The position numbers and the translations under genes were made by a program. Under the pieces are notes generated by a model. The model had not been told where the DNA came from. It did not search any database and saw only the letters and a list, made by a program, of their open reading frames with translations. From Bacilli bacterium (GTDB taxonomy: Bacteria; Bacillota_I; Bacilli_A; RFN20; CAG-826), in the NCBI GenBank assembly GCA_017619815.1, contig JAFZRR010000038.1, positions 1-12,563 of the forward strand: DNA of 12,563 nt, read 5' to 3'. This document shows positions 11,741 to 12,563 of the stretch, piece after piece. Positions within the stretch are counted from its first letter, which is position 1, and the number at the start of each line of letters is the position of its first letter.

Positions 11741-12563
11741 TCTTCTTGAGTTGGTTGGTTAGTTCTTTCACTCATGTAGTTTTCGAACACCCTTAAGAAG
11801 ATGCTTTGATCAACGGATTCTAATTCACCATTAACAGCAAAGGATATTCTACCCGTTTCTTCACTAACAACAACTGTAACAGAGTCAGATATTTCACTAA
11901 TACCAATAGCGGCTCTATGACGGGAACCATATTTACCAGCGAATGGTTTTGTGGTTGGAGTAAAGAAGACGGAAGCAGCAACGATTTCATTACCGTGGAT
12001 GACGACTGCACCATCGTGTAATCTAGTTCCTGTATAGAAGATTGTTAATAATAATTCTGGGCTCACAGGTGCGTTCACAGGAACACCGTTTTTAATGATA
12101 TCCTTTAAAGAAGTATTTCTTTCGAATGTCATAATGGCACCGGTTTTGCTCTTGCTTAAAGCTAAAACGGCAGTTTCAATCTTCTTATAAAGTTGTTCTC
12201 TGTTATAAATCTTTTCCACGCCGAAGTTTGCGGCTTTCGCAGATGTCTTTCTAAATGGATTAGCTAAGAAGGCGCGCAAATCACCTAAGTTAGCAAATAA
12301 ACAAATGGCAATCGCTGCTGCAAAGCTTGCAGCGACAAACATCGCGACATATGTGAGGTTTAAAAGATAAGCCGCTAAGAATAAAACGCCTGAAACACCT
12401 AAAATGATGAATGCGCTTTTTCTACGACAAACTTTAAAAAATGCAAATACTAGAAGACCAAAAACAAGGAAAATTACCACTAAAGTGATAATGAAAGGAA
12501 CAATACCTAAGTCCCAAGCAAAAGTATATTTAGGTGTATTTGTTGGTACTGCTTCGCCATCTA
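11737..12563 (-). CDS. cdaA: Diadenylate cyclase CdaA (5' end outside window)
   Basis: 274 residues are visible; the frame is open to the right edge, so the start lies beyond it. A GTG at 12480 is inside the first membrane helix and is not the start. Three helices (visible residues about 18-43, 47-67, 68-90) are followed by a DAC domain that makes c-di-AMP from two ATP at the inner membrane face. Key motifs in visible numbering: LHDGAVVI (181-188) with the catalytic DGA, GSRHRAAIGISE (212-223) with the RHR site, and VVSEETGRIS (231-240). This matches CdaA rather than DisA. Before helix 1 there is a polar stretch (DGEAVPTNTPKYT), longer than usual for CdaA. In many Firmicutes cdaR and glmM follow cdaA; here the next gene is convergent, so that operon is broken on this side. 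No terminator is evident. Confidence 0.94.
   Translation of the reverse strand, partial: DGEAVPTNTPKYTFAWDLGIVPFIITLVVIFLVFGLLVFAFFKVCRRKSAFIILGVSGVLFLAAYLLNLTYVAMFVAASFAAAIAICLFANLGDLRAFLANPFRKTSAKAANFGVEKIYNREQLYKKIETAVLALSKSKTGAIMTFERNTSLKDIIKNGVPVNAPVSPELLLTIFYTGTRLHDGAVVIHGNEIVAASVFFTPTTKPFAGKYGSRHRAAIGISEISDSVTVVVSEETGRISFAVNGELESVDQSIFLRVFENYMSERTNQPTQED

Noticed and set aside
1..12563. CRISPR array, insertion sequence, prophage or toxin-antitoxin pair
   Set aside because: No repeat-spacer pattern, transposase, integrase, terminal inverted repeats or toxin-like small gene pair was seen on either strand.

Overview
This 12.6 kb window comes from an AT-rich chromosome of a low-GC Gram-positive type organism. 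It looks like Bacillota or a Mollicutes-related Bacilli lineage, an inference from a CdaA-type diadenylate cyclase, a long clostridial-type GluRS, CcA-encoded tRNAs, short spacers and small U-tailed terminators. The standard code is used (Trp is TGG, no in-frame TGA). None of the 11 genes whose 3' end is visible stops at TGA: eight use TAA and three use TAG. I see no insertion sequence, phage gene or CRISPR array.

Layout, left to right. (1) The N-terminus of an unidentified single-helix membrane protein (minus strand, cut by the window edge). (2) A 1187-aa SF1A helicase of the helicase IV/UvrD type with an embedded nuclease-like segment, two zinc ribbons and an HRDC domain. (3) A membrane GGDEF protein, probably a diguanylate cyclase. 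(4) Two left-handed beta-helix acetyltransferases of different subfamilies, one Vat/CatB-like and one maltose/galactoside acetyltransferase-like. (5) A translation block: tRNA-Glu(CTC), gltX, and a divergent tRNA-Gly(GCC). (6) A three-gene overlapping minus-strand operon of membrane proteins: RDD protein, membrane-anchored degenerate NERD protein, and a polytopic protein of unknown function. (7) A Nudix hydrolase with a Nudix_N domain. (8) A divergent, very small SPFH/band-7-like protein. (9) The 3' part of cdaA, running off the right edge.

Almost everything is on the minus strand, mostly as single-gene units each closed by a short intrinsic terminator. Two kinds of gene start are visible. 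Genes inside the operon, gltX, the Nudix gene and the left-edge gene have a Shine-Dalgarno-like sequence. Six others (helicase, GGDEF, both acetyltransferases, RDD, SPFH) have a TATAAT-like -10 box only 6 to 9 nt before the ATG and no Shine-Dalgarno, which predicts leaderless or nearly leaderless mRNAs. Several of these -10 boxes sit directly in the tail of the previous gene's terminator.

The least explained parts are the RDD / inactive-NERD / polytopic operon, the mini-SPFH gene, the unrecognised segment between zinc ribbons and HRDC in the helicase, and the near-identical terminator hairpins that bracket the second acetyltransferase gene. Two cyclic dinucleotide enzymes, for c-di-GMP and c-di-AMP, lie in the same window but are not co-transcribed. 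I did not find a clear new defence or mobile system.
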